From Pseudomonas fluorescens (lineage in GTDB: Bacteria > Pseudomonadota > Gammaproteobacteria > Pseudomonadales > Pseudomonadaceae): a stretch of DNA of 64,000 nucleotides. Positions within the stretch are counted from its first letter, which is position 1. Every line of letters starts with the position of its first letter. The stretch covers positions 496,001-560,000 of the forward strand of contig NZ_CABVIY010000002.1 in assembly GCF_902498195.1 (NCBI RefSeq). Direction: 5' to 3'. Of this stretch, positions 56,085-64,000 are shown in pieces. The notes below the pieces were generated by a model. That model did no database searches. It had not been told where the DNA came from and was given only the letters and a program-made list of their open reading frames with translations. Made by a program: the position numbers and the translations under genes.

Positions 56085-56999
56085 ATGAGAATCCTCGGCA
56101 TCCTCTGCCTACTCCTGACCCTGAACGGCTGCAGTTCCCTGCTGTTCTACCCCGAACCCGGGCAGCTGTTCACCCCGGAAAAAGCCCATCTCGACTACCG
56201 TGAAGTCACCCTGGTCACCGCCGACGGCCTCAAGCTGAACGCCTGGTGGCTGCCGGTGAAAAAAGGCGTCGAGGTCAAGGGCACGGTACTGCACCTGCAC
56301 GGCAACGGCGGCAACCTGCCGATGCATCTGGGCGGGAGCTACTGGTTGCCGGAACAGGGTTATCAAGTGCTGCTGGTGGACTATCGCGGCTACGGTTTGT
56401 CCGAGGGCGAGCCCAGCCTGCCGGCGATCTATCAGGACATCGACGCCGCGTTCAAATGGCTCGACGAGGCCCCTGAAGTCCAGGGCAAGCCAGTGGTCCT
56501 GCTGGGCCAGAGTCTCGGCGGTTCGATGGCCGTTCATTACCTGGTCCAGCACCCTGAACGGCAGAAACAACTCAAGGCCTTCGTCCTCGACGGCGTGCCC
56601 GCCAGTTACCGCAGTGTCGGTCGATATGCATTGAGTAATTCCTGGGTGTTCTGGGCATTCCAGGTGCCGCTGTCCTGGCTGGTGCCGGACGGCGACAGCG
56701 CGATCAACTCCATGGCGCAACTCAACGGCGTGCCGAAACTGATCTACCACAGCATCGACGATCCGATCGTGCCTCTTTCCAACGGCATCCTTCTGTATCA
56801 AGCTGCGCCGCCGCCGCGCGTGCTGCAACTGACCCGTGGCGGTCACGTGCAGACCTTCGCCGACCCGGTCTGGCGCAAAGTCATGCTGCGTTATCTCGAT
56901 GACCCACAGCATTTCAACGGCCTGCGCCGTTTGGGTGAAATCCCCAACTACCCGGCCCCCCAGAATTCTGAAGACGAACCACCAGAGAGCCCGCAATGA
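56085..56999 (+). CDS. Alpha/beta hydrolase lipoprotein
   Basis: 304 residues from the ATG at 56085. The N-terminus (MRILGILCLLLTLNGCSS) carries the lipobox LNGC, so it is membrane-anchored in the periplasm. The hydrolase core has the oxyanion segment HLHGNGGN, the nucleophile GQSLGGS, the acid in SIDDPIVP and the histidine in RGGHVQTF. It resembles BEM46/YfhR-type hydrolases of unknown substrate. Its stop overlaps the start of the next gene (ATGA). Confidence 0.9.
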   Translation: MRILGILCLLLTLNGCSSLLFYPEPGQLFTPEKAHLDYREVTLVTADGLKLNAWWLPVKKGVEVKGTVLHLHGNGGNLPMHLGGSYWLPEQGYQVLLVDYRGYGLSEGEPSLPAIYQDIDAAFKWLDEAPEVQGKPVVLLGQSLGGSMAVHYLVQHPERQKQLKAFVLDGVPASYRSVGRYALSNSWVFWAFQVPLSWLVPDGDSAINSMAQLNGVPKLIYHSIDDPIVPLSNGILLYQAAPPPRVLQLTRGGHVQTFADPVWRKVMLRYLDDPQHFNGLRRLGEIPNYPAPQNSEDEPPESPQ

Positions 57000-57325
57000 G
57001 TGAAGAACGTAACGCCATCCCGCTGATCATCACCGGTATCTGCAGCATCCTCGGCACCGTCGCTGCCCTGTGGTGGTACGGCTACCTGCACTTCGCCAAG
57101 CCCGAGGATGCGTTGCTGCTCAACGAATTCACCATGCTCAAGACCGTGCCGGGCGAAGACTACAAAGTCTCCCTGGAACCGGCGGCGCAAGTGGCGCAGT
57201 GCATTGATGGGGTGTTGGTGTTGTTTGACACCGAGCAGAAGGGTTTGACGGGCGTGTTGATCAATGAGCGGAAGAAAGCGGTGCGGTGCATGGGGCAGGA
57301 AACGCCGCAGAAGCTCGAACAGTAA
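56996..57325 (+). CDS. Small single-pass membrane hypothetical protein
   Basis: 109 residues with one N-terminal hydrophobic helix (IPLIITGICSILGTVAALWWYG) and a short soluble domain containing two cysteines. No family is recognised. Translational overlap with the hydrolase lipoprotein gene suggests the two act together in the envelope. Confidence 0.85.
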   Translation: MSEERNAIPLIITGICSILGTVAALWWYGYLHFAKPEDALLLNEFTMLKTVPGEDYKVSLEPAAQVAQCIDGVLVLFDTEQKGLTGVLINERKKAVRCMGQETPQKLEQ

Positions 57326-57343
57326 AAGCAATCTCAAGGCTTT

Positions 57344-57373
57344 CTCCCCTTTTTCAACCATGAAAAAGGGGAG
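57344..57373. terminator. Hairpin between convergent genes (bidirectional)
   Basis: A perfect 12-bp stem (ctcccctttttc / gaaaaaggggag) with a six-base loop lies between the small membrane protein gene and the convergent metzincin-like gene. The T-rich arm within the stem, rather than a distal T run, suggests a shared terminator. Confidence 0.7.
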
Positions 57374-57387
57374 TCACTCATTCAATT

Positions 57388-58821
57388 TCAGGGTGCGACG
57401 CCAAAGTTTCGGAAGTTGGCTAGCGATGCAGTATTTCCCATCGTTTGCCATACCTGGCCGTTGTAGTTGGCGGCGGGTAAATCCGGTAACGTTGCTTGCC
57501 ATTGACCTGTGGCATCAGCGATAACCTTCACATCTTTCCAGTTATTGCCTCCAGCCAGTCTGTAAGAAACATTTATCAAAGCTCCTGGGCGACTTGTGCC
57601 TGAAAAAATGATCGGGTTTTGAGCGGGAGGGGCTCCTGCAGCGGGCAATTGAATGCCTGGGAGCAGGATCGGCGCTGTGCAATTGGGCACGGCTTCGCCA
57701 TTTACCGCGACGGCGATGGTTGCTCCGGTATTGGATGTAGTGCATGTAACGACGGTAATACCCGTCTCGCTATCTTTGAACATTTTACCGGGTAGAAAAG
57801 TCGGATCAAGTGATGGTTTCGAAGGTGTTGTTGGTGTCTCCGGTGTTCCATCAATTTGAGTGGTAGAGAGCGCTCCTGTTTTAGTGGAATAGCGGAGCCA
57901 TACCCCGTTCGCCCTATTGTCACTCGCCGAAAATAGATCGTAGGGACCCGGTTGGCGGTAATCCATGACTATCTCGGCAGGTGTCAGACCGGTACGAGCA
58001 ATGCGGTAGCCCTGCGGCCCGTTTTTACCCAGTACGCCCAAGCGATACAGTCCGCTTTTCTGAATGTGCCCAAACTGAGTGCCGTCGAGCCAGCCTGAAA
58101 AATAGCGGGCTTTTGCCCCCGGGAGAAAATCTCCACCTCCTACTGGGTTGCCCGTATCACCGTAATCAACAATTTCACACCCTACGGGTGCGGTCACTGT
58201 ATTGCCTGCTTTCGGGCAGTTCGAGTAGGTGTAACCATGATTGTTGTATAAGCTGTGACCGAATTCGTGCCAGAAGATATAGGTGCCCAGGGGCTGGCCA
58301 TACACCGCCATATCTCTCCCCCAAGCTGATCCGAATCCGCCACAGGGAAGAATATTGATCTGATAATCAATGCTCTTTGGATCAATTCCATTTGCTAATA
58401 CACCTTTATTTCCCTCTTGAACTGCCAATGAAAATGGGTAGGTAGTTCGATCGCAGAACTCAGGGCGGGGCTCTTTGGATACGTAAGTAATAACCTTCCC
58501 TGTCAAAATAAGTTTTCCACCCGAGGCTGCGAGAATGTACGAGCGCAATGAGTAATGATCTGTGGAAAAAATCTGTCGCTCCAGTAGTGCTGGATCTGTT
58601 TCATGCCTACCTTCCCAGTCGATTGCAACCACTACGACATTTTTTACGCCGACAGCCGGCATCTGTTCACTTATTTGTGGCGTTGCACTACCTATCGGTA
58701 TGTCTCTGTCGTCATGCGCAGGCTCCCAGTTTGCTGGAATGGCAGATGAGGGGCCTGGAAGTTTTGTACAGCCTGCCATAAGCAATAAAGGTACTATGCA
58801 GCACATCAATATTTTGCGCAT
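57388..58821 (-). CDS. Metzincin-like (M11-type) lipoprotein metalloprotease candidate
   Basis: 477 residues. The lipobox is LMAGC (Cys18), so it is anchored in the envelope. The zinc motif HEFGHSLYNNHG gives His185, Glu186, His189 and His195, an HExxH-x5-H pattern like metzincins, but with Tyr where the conserved Gly normally sits. The following IVDYGDTGNPVGGG (217-230) resembles the YGD...VMG turn of gametolysin (M11) peptidases but lacks the methionine. A threonine/proline linker near residue 330 leads to a C-terminal Ig-like domain. The gene is visibly AT-richer than its neighbours, which suggests acquisition by transfer. Activity is unproven. Confidence 0.75.
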   Translation of the reverse strand: MRKILMCCIVPLLLMAGCTKLPGPSSAIPANWEPAHDDRDIPIGSATPQISEQMPAVGVKNVVVVAIDWEGRHETDPALLERQIFSTDHYSLRSYILAASGGKLILTGKVITYVSKEPRPEFCDRTTYPFSLAVQEGNKGVLANGIDPKSIDYQINILPCGGFGSAWGRDMAVYGQPLGTYIFWHEFGHSLYNNHGYTYSNCPKAGNTVTAPVGCEIVDYGDTGNPVGGGDFLPGAKARYFSGWLDGTQFGHIQKSGLYRLGVLGKNGPQGYRIARTGLTPAEIVMDYRQPGPYDLFSASDNRANGVWLRYSTKTGALSTTQIDGTPETPTTPSKPSLDPTFLPGKMFKDSETGITVVTCTTSNTGATIAVAVNGEAVPNCTAPILLPGIQLPAAGAPPAQNPIIFSGTSRPGALINVSYRLAGGNNWKDVKVIADATGQWQATLPDLPAANYNGQVWQTMGNTASLANFRNFGVAP

Positions 58822-58958
58822 TCTCTTGACTCCTTGAGCTATCAGTTCGCTTGTTGAGCCAACTTAAAGGTAATCAAGTAGTGCTACTACTGTCATGAAT
58901 GACAGTTTTTTAGGTTTTTTCGATATAAGAAATAGTTCTTGTCAAAGCTTAACTGCAG

Positions 58959-58992
58959 CAAAAAAGCCCCGGCTGATCCAATCAGCTGGGGC
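58959..58992 (-). terminator. Intrinsic terminator of the OmpA-like gene
   Basis: The 12-base arms gccccggctgat and atcagctggggc pair around a three-base loop with a single mismatch. On the minus strand they are followed by TTTTTTGC. A T run on the plus side as well could make it bidirectional. Confidence 0.9.
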
Positions 58993-59018
58993 GTTGGTTT
59001 TTTCAACTTACTTGATTG

Positions 59019-59813
59019 TTACATATTAGAACTCACCGCCGAACGCGGAATCACCGGCTGGTTATCATTGGAAATCGTCACCTCCACCCGACGGTTCTGC
59101 GCCCGGCCTGAGGTACTGGTGTTATCCGCCACCGGGTACTCCTTGCCGTAACCCTGAGCCACGATGCGCGCCGGGTCGACGCCCATCTTCACCAACGCCA
59201 TGCGCACGGAGCCGGCACGACGTTCCGACAGGGACTGGTTATGTGAAGACGTCCCAGTGCTGTCGGTATAACCCTCGACAATCACTTTACGGTCGGGGTT
59301 TTCCTGGAGGTACTGCGCCAGTTTGTTGATGTTCATCAGGCCGTTGGATTTCAGCTCGGCCTTGTCGGTGGCGAACAGCACGTCACCGAAGGTCACCAGG
59401 GTGCCGCGATCGGTCTGCTTGGCGTTGAGGCTGTCCTGTAGCTGTTTGATCTGCTGGTCACGCGCATCGAGACGCGCCTGGGCCCGTTGCGCGGAGGCGT
59501 TTTTCAGGTTGGCTTCGGCGGTACGCAGGGCGATGGTCTGCTTGGCCACTTCCACGCGCTGGTTAGTCAAATACGCCAGCTGATCGACCTTGGCCTGATC
59601 CTCTTTATCCAGATAAGCCTTGTCCGCCTTGTCCAGATAATCGCTGGCTTCCTTGGTTTCCAGCGCCGCGACTTTGCTCGCCTGCGGGTTGGCTTGCAGG
59701 CCGCTGTAGTTGGTGCGTGCCTGTTCAAGGTTGGCGTTCGGTGGCGTGGAGCAGGCGGCCAAGGCAACGCTGGCGGCCAGCAGGGCAGGGATCATCAAGT
59801 GTTTGGTATTCAT
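59019..59813 (-). CDS. OmpA-family lipoprotein
   Basis: 264 residues. The lipobox LAAC (Cys21) is followed by a helical, probably coiled-coil region (30-140) rich in Lys, Ala and Gln, and then a C-terminal OmpA peptidoglycan-binding domain (about 140-255). The latter has the conserved VEGYTDSTGTSSHNQSLSERRA and QGYGKEYPVADN segments. It probably tethers the outer membrane to the cell wall. The DUF4398 gene lies 44 bases upstream on the same strand, a common pairing in Pseudomonas. Confidence 0.93.
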   Translation of the reverse strand: MNTKHLMIPALLAASVALAACSTPPNANLEQARTNYSGLQANPQASKVAALETKEASDYLDKADKAYLDKEDQAKVDQLAYLTNQRVEVAKQTIALRTAEANLKNASAQRAQARLDARDQQIKQLQDSLNAKQTDRGTLVTFGDVLFATDKAELKSNGLMNINKLAQYLQENPDRKVIVEGYTDSTGTSSHNQSLSERRAGSVRMALVKMGVDPARIVAQGYGKEYPVADNTSTSGRAQNRRVEVTISNDNQPVIPRSAVSSNM

Positions 59814-59857
59814 GGTTTCGTCCTTTTAGTGAGTAAGAAATACGTCGCGCCGCGCCG

Positions 59858-60271
59858 TTACTGAACGGTGCGCTGGCTTTCCTGACGCAGTTCCTGAACC
59901 CCCTTCCGGGAGTCCTTCACAGCCTGTTCGGCTTTCATCGCCTGGGCTTTGCGCTCGGCGACCCGCGCGTCCCACTCAGCTTGTTGGGCGAGGGTTCTGG
60001 CCTGGTCGTACTGTTTGTCGTGCATGGCGATTTCGGCTTGTTTGAGTTTGTCCTGGGCCGCCTTCATTTCCACCGCGGCGAATTCGGTACCGCCAGCGCT
60101 GACGGCGCTGTTCACGGCGGACTCGGTCACGGCGAACTGTTCGGTGGGAGGATTTCCGGCACAACCGGCGAGCACGAAGCTGGCGCCGATGGCCAAAGCG
60201 GCCATTTTCAGGCCATGCAGCGGGGTGGACGAGGATTTGCCAGTGCGGGTTTTCATGGTTTTCAACTCCAT
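59858..60271 (-). CDS. DUF4398 lipoprotein
   Basis: 137 residues from the ATG at 60271, which has aggag nine bases upstream; an ATG at 60256 is also possible. The lipobox LAGC (FVLAGCAGNPP) is followed by a helical DUF4398 domain with AVNSAVSAGGTEFAAVEMKA and a long Ala/Lys/Gln helix. It is probably co-transcribed with the OmpA-like gene and acts in the envelope. Function unknown. Confidence 0.9.
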   Translation of the reverse strand: MELKTMKTRTGKSSSTPLHGLKMAALAIGASFVLAGCAGNPPTEQFAVTESAVNSAVSAGGTEFAAVEMKAAQDKLKQAEIAMHDKQYDQARTLAQQAEWDARVAERKAQAMKAEQAVKDSRKGVQELRQESQRTVQ

Positions 60272-60436
60272 TGGGCTAACTCCTGAACAACTAAAAAATC
60301 CATCCTGGGCAAGGAGCCGCAACCTTCGTTTTCGGGGGCATTTTGAAACGGCCGTCCCAGGCGTGGTTACTGGGTTGACCCGGGACGTTTTTTAAAAGTT
60401 CAGAGAAATTAATTCGCGAGGAGGGTTTGGCTTTTT

Positions 60437-60534
60437 GTAGGAGCGAGCACGCTCGCGATGGTCGTCAACGAAAACGCGTGGTGTCTGAATGCACGTGGCG
60501 TGTCGAATTCCATCGCGAGCGTGCTCGCTCCTAC
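60437..60534. repeat. REPIN, gtaggagcgagcacgctcgcg type
   Basis: Arms gtaggagcgagcacgctcgcgatgg and the reverse complement form a third REP family that occurs once in the window, upstream of the DUF4398 start and near the pilin-assembly-type gene end. Confidence 0.9.
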
Positions 60535-60555
60535 AGGGGATTGCAGGGGGAAAAA

Positions 60556-60900
60556 TCAGTGTTTCTGCTTGTCCTCAACCGCCGACAAATCGTGCAGATG
60601 CCGACGGGACAACGCGAGAAAACGCGGGGTCGGGCCGATGTCTTCGTACAGTGGATCGCCTTCTTCGTCGGTGGCCACGACCGTGGAGCCTTTCACATAG
60701 GGGAAGCTTTTTTCCAGTTCTTCCAGGGCGGCGCCAATCAGTTCGCCGAGCAGTTCCTCGGGTTGGCGCTTGGGATACATGTCGATGATTGCTGCCAGCC
60801 GGGCGGCGGCTTCTACGTCCAGATGAATCGAGTAGCCGGTGTCGGTCAGGCGACCCTTGGCATTTTCTTCCCAGTGATGGGCAAGCTCGCGGATTTTCAT
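60556..60900 (-). CDS. Small conserved protein of the pilin-assembly-protein type
   Basis: 114 residues from the ATG at 60900 (MKIRELAHHWEENAK). It is soluble and acidic, with a helix-rich core (HLDVEAAARLAAIIDMYPKR, EELLGELIGAALEELEKSFP) and a tail PTPRFLALSRRHLHDL. Homologues in Pseudomonas are commonly labelled pilin assembly protein, but no pilus genes are nearby and the role is unproven. It is divergent from ppc. Confidence 0.82.
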   Translation of the reverse strand: MKIRELAHHWEENAKGRLTDTGYSIHLDVEAAARLAAIIDMYPKRQPEELLGELIGAALEELEKSFPYVKGSTVVATDEEGDPLYEDIGPTPRFLALSRRHLHDLSAVEDKQKH

Positions 60901-61116
60901 AATGACCTCATGACACGCCTGCTCGTGGCAGGACGGGAAAGTGTCCGGCATTGGCCGGCGAAAGCCGTGGTACGGCTTATTGTTCAGACTAGCTTCTGCA
61001 CCAGAGGTTTAAAGTCCCTTCGTCGTCCGGGTTGTAAGAAGTGGCCTGGAACGGCACTCTCTGACTCAAGAGCATGAGTTTCCTTGGCCGCCCGGATTTT
61101 TGCTGGAGAACCACTG

Positions 61117-63747
61117 ATGACCGATATTGATGCACGCTTGCGCGAGGACGTTCACCTGCTGGGTGAGCTGTTGGGCAACACCATCCGTGAACAGTACGGG
61201 GACGGCTTCCTCGACAAGATCGAGCAGATCCGCAAGGGCGCCAAGGCAGACCGTCGCGGCTCCATGGACGCCGAACTGAGCGCCAGCCTCAACCAGTTGA
61301 CCGAGGACGAATTGCTGCCGGTGGCGCGGGCGTTCAACCAGTTCCTCAACCTGGCCAACATCGCCGAGCAATATCAGCTGATTCACCGCCGCGAGGAGTC
61401 ACAGCCGGCACCGTTCGAAGCGCGAGTGCTGCCGGAGTTGCTCGCTCGCCTGCGCGCTGAAGGGCATGGCGCCGAATCCCTGGCGCGGCAACTGGGGCGG
61501 CTGGAAATCGAGCTTGTGCTCACGGCGCACCCGACCGAAGTCGCGCGTCGCACCCTGATCCAGAAATACGACGCCATCGCCGCGCAGCTGGCGGCCCAGG
61601 ATCACCGCGACCTGACCACGGCCGAACGCGAGCAAATCAAGTCGACGTTGCAGCGCCTGATCGCCGAAGCCTGGCACACCGAAGAAATCCGCCGCACGCG
61701 GCCCACACCGGTCGACGAAGCCAAGTGGGGGTTCGCGGTGATCGAGCATTCGCTGTGGCAAGCCATTCCGAATTACCTGCGCAAGGCCGACGAAGCGCTG
61801 CATGCCGCCACCGGCCTGCGCCTGCCGCTGGAAGCCGCGCCGATCCGTTTTGCCTCGTGGATGGGCGGCGACCGTGACGGCAACCCTAACGTGACCGCGC
61901 CAGTCACCCGCGAAGTGTTGTTGCTGGCGCGCTGGATGGCGGCTGATCTGTACCTGCGCGATGTCGACCACCTGGCGGCCGACTTGTCGATGCAGCAGGC
62001 CAGCGAAGCGCTTAAAGCCAAGGCGGGCGACAGCGCCGAGCCCTATCGTGCGGTGCTCAAGCAGCTGCGCGAACGCCTGCGTGCCACGCGGAACTGGGCT
62101 CACACCGCGTTGACGACGCCCACGCCGGCCCCCGCCGATGTGCTGCAAAACAACCGCGACCTGCTCGACCCGCTGGAGTTGTGCTACCAGTCCTTGCATG
62201 AGTGCGGCATGGGCGTGATTGCCGACGGTCCGTTGCTCGATTGCCTGCGCCGCGCGGTGACGTTCGGCCTGTTCCTGGTGCGTCTCGATGTGCGCCAGGA
62301 CTCGTCGCGGCACAGCTCGGCGATGACCGAGATCACCGATTACCTTGGCCTGGGTCGCTACGAGGACTGGAGCGAAGAGGAGCGCATCGCGTTCCTGACG
62401 CGGGAGCTGAACAACCGTCGCCCGTTGCTGCCACCGCACTACAAACCCTCCGCCGACACCGCCGAAGTCTTGGCCACCTGCCGGGAAATCGCCGCCGCGC
62501 CCGCGGCTTCTCTTGGTTCCTATGTGATCTCCATGGCCGGTGCCGCCTCGGATGTGCTGGCGGTGCAACTGCTGCTCAAAGAGTCCGGCGTGTTGCGGCC
62601 GATGCGCGTGGTGCCGCTGTTCGAAACCCTCGCCGACCTCGACAACGCGGGCCCTGTGATCGAACAACTGTTGCTGCTGCCGGGTTACCGCGCGCGCCTG
62701 CAGGGGCCACAGGAAGTGATGATCGGCTACTCCGACTCGGCCAAGGACGCCGGCACCACGGCGGCGGCCTGGGCGCAGTATCGGGCGCAGGAACGGCTGG
62801 TGGACATCTGTCGCGAGCAACAAGTGGAGCTGCTGTTGTTCCACGGTCGCGGTGGCACCGTGGGCCGTGGCGGCGGCCCGGCCCACGCGGCGATTCTGTC
62901 GCAGCCACCGGGGTCGGTAGCGGGGCGTTTCCGCACCACCGAGCAGGGGGAGATGATCCGTTTCAAGTTCGGCCTGCCGGACATCGCCGAGCAAAACCTC
63001 AATTTGTACCTGGCTGCGGTACTCGAAGCGACCTTGTTGCCTCCGCCACCGCCGACGCCCGAATGGCGGCACCTGATGGACGAATTGGCCGCTGACGGTG
63101 TCAGCGCCTATCGCGCCGTGGTGCGGGAAAATCCGCAGTTCGTCGAGTATTTCCGCCAGTCGACCCCGGAACAGGAACTCGGGCGGCTGCCCCTGGGCAG
63201 CCGCCCGGCCAAGCGCCGCGCGGGTGGAATCGAAAGCCTGCGGGCCATCCCGTGGATCTTCGGCTGGACCCAGACGCGCCTGATGTTGCCGGCCTGGCTT
63301 GGCTGGGAAGCGGCCCTGAGCAAGGCGCTGGAGCGCGGCGAAGGTGAGCTGCTGGGGCAAATGCGCGAGCAGTGGCCATTCTTCCGCACCCGCATCGATA
63401 TGCTGGAAATGGTGCTGGCCAAGGCCGACGCGGATATCGCCCGGTCCTACGATGAGCGCCTGGTCGAGCCAAACTTGCTGCCTTTGGGCGCGCACTTACG
63501 CGACCTATTGTCGCAGGCATGCTCGATCGTTCTGGGGATGACCGGTCAGTCGCAACTACTGGCACATAGCCCAGACACCCTGGAATTCATTCGCCTGCGC
63601 AACACCTACCTCGATCCGCTTCATCTATTACAAGCCGAGTTGCTGGCCCGTTCGCGGCAACAGGAGGTGGAGCAGGGCAGCCCGGTGGAGCAGGCGCTGC
63701 TGGTGTCTGTGGCGGGGATTGCCGCCGGTTTGCGTAATACCGGCTAA
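61117..63747 (+). CDS. ppc: Phosphoenolpyruvate carboxylase
   Basis: 876 residues from the ATG at 61117, with ggag upstream. The catalytic histidine motif ([13 protein letters not shown]) and the lysine/arginine motif ([13 protein letters not shown]) are intact, as are the later glycine-rich [17 protein letters not shown] and C-terminal [16 protein letters not shown] segments ending in NTG. It makes oxaloacetate from phosphoenolpyruvate and bicarbonate to refill the TCA cycle. Confidence 0.97.
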   Translation: MTDIDARLREDVHLLGELLGNTIREQYGDGFLDKIEQIRKGAKADRRGSMDAELSASLNQLTEDELLPVARAFNQFLNLANIAEQYQLIHRREESQPAPFEARVLPELLARLRAEGHGAESLARQLGRLEIELVLTAHPTEVARRTLIQKYDAIAAQLAAQDHRDLTTAEREQIKSTLQRLIAEAWHTEEIRRTRPTPVDEAKWGFAVIEHSLWQAIPNYLRKADEALHAATGLRLPLEAAPIRFASWMGGDRDGNPNVTAPVTREVLLLARWMAADLYLRDVDHLAADLSMQQASEALKAKAGDSAEPYRAVLKQLRERLRATRNWAHTALTTPTPAPADVLQNNRDLLDPLELCYQSLHECGMGVIADGPLLDCLRRAVTFGLFLVRLDVRQDSSRHSSAMTEITDYLGLGRYEDWSEEERIAFLTRELNNRRPLLPPHYKPSADTAEVLATCREIAAAPAASLGSYVISMAGAASDVLAVQLLLKESGVLRPMRVVPLFETLADLDNAGPVIEQLLLLPGYRARLQGPQEVMIGYSDSAKDAGTTAAAWAQYRAQERLVDICREQQVELLLFHGRGGTVGRGGGPAHAAILSQPPGSVAGRFRTTEQGEMIRFKFGLPDIAEQNLNLYLAAVLEATLLPPPPPTPEWRHLMDELAADGVSAYRAVVRENPQFVEYFRQSTPEQELGRLPLGSRPAKRRAGGIESLRAIPWIFGWTQTRLMLPAWLGWEAALSKALERGEGELLGQMREQWPFFRTRIDMLEMVLAKADADIARSYDERLVEPNLLPLGAHLRDLLSQACSIVLGMTGQSQLLAHSPDTLEFIRLRNTYLDPLHLLQAELLARSRQQEVEQGSPVEQALLVSVAGIAAGLRNTG

Positions 63748-64000
63748 GGTTTCCGGCGTGGGGTCAGGCGTGCGGCGCGTGCGTCGGAGGCCGATGAAGG
63801 GCGGCTGCAAAAGTACGGCCAGGCGACAGTTAATGATGGGGTTGCGACTAGGGGAACCGCGCCAAAAGGTCGCAAGACCCTGCGGTTTCTCCGACTTTTG
63901 GCGGCTTGTGTGGTCGCAGCCTGCTGTGTATCTTGATCAGCCTTTGGCCGTTTGGGCGGTCACGACCCTATTTTTGAGATTGGCCCCACGAGGCGAATCT
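63748..64000. other. Non-coding stretch at the right edge
   Basis: No convincing gene starts here. A bulged inverted repeat (gccaaaaggtcg at 63861 with cgacttttggc at 63892) encloses a smaller accgc / gcggt pair, but no T run follows, so it cannot be called a terminator or an RNA gene. The next gene lies beyond the window. Confidence 0.4.

Noticed and set aside
3740..60534. Recurring palindromes that could be mistaken for CRISPR repeats
   Set aside because: They are scattered singly between genes, occur as inverted pairs with irregular spacers, and no cas genes are present; they are REP/REPIN elements.
61399..63495. Long minus-strand open frame opposite ppc
   Set aside because: Same cause; low-complexity translation and no ribosome site. 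ppc on the plus strand has all catalytic motifs.
63861..63902. Inverted repeat after ppc as a small RNA or terminator
   Set aside because: The stem is bulged, no T run follows, and no promoter could be seen; not enough to support a call.

Overview
The window looks like chromosomal DNA from a Pseudomonas of the P. fluorescens group. The coding DNA is GC-rich. It carries a complete wspABCDEFR surface-sensing operon next to prfB-lysS, the aat/aau acidic amino acid uptake and control genes, divergent metR/metE, a GlpM-family gene, and many paired REP palindromes (REPINs) of the kinds common in that group. No rRNA, tRNA, CRISPR array, insertion sequence or prophage was seen.

Layout. Positions 1-2065: end of a GtrB-like glycosyltransferase and a GtrII-type membrane glucosyltransferase (cell-surface glycan modification). 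2090-8834: a membrane-anchored glutamate-synthase-like flavoprotein, a LuxR-type regulator divergent from a nitrilase-family amidase and an APC permease, then Nudix, LysE and GNAT genes. 8972-12311: metR and metE with a shared operator region. 12425-18007: a giant (about 1,860 residue) protein of the dermonecrotic-toxin-domain type (DUF6543). 18212-20539: a secreted alpha/beta hydrolase, a DsbA/FrnE-type oxidoreductase bracketed by two near-identical REPINs, and glpM. 20545-27192: aauR, aauS, aatP, aatM, aatQ, aatJ (all minus strand), with a sigma-54 promoter and two AauR-type operators upstream of aatJ. 27469-30259: opgD, a 61-residue orphan small protein with its own terminator, and a ParE/CopG toxin-antitoxin pair. 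30463-40542: a polyamine/GABA-type catabolic block: APC permease, an ABC transporter in the order of E. coli ydcSTUV with an aldehyde dehydrogenase at each end, and a LysR regulator. 40749-50197: a TerB-like protein and the Wsp operon, which turns surface contact into c-di-GMP synthesis. 50427-53956: prfB with its programmed +1 frameshift, lysS and a TetR regulator. 54081-63747: lipoproteins, a DUF1704 protein, an AT-richer metzincin-like lipoprotein, an OmpA-like lipoprotein with a DUF4398 partner, a pilin-assembly-type small protein, and ppc.

How the parts connect. The aat/aau and ydc-like blocks both place an RNA-structure-forming element directly after the solute-binding-protein gene, which fits differential expression inside an operon. 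The least explained items are the giant toxin-like protein, which has no visible immunity or secretion partner; the metzincin-like lipoprotein with an altered active-site surround and foreign-looking base composition; and the orphan 61-residue protein. Nothing seen here amounts with confidence to a wholly new multi-gene system.
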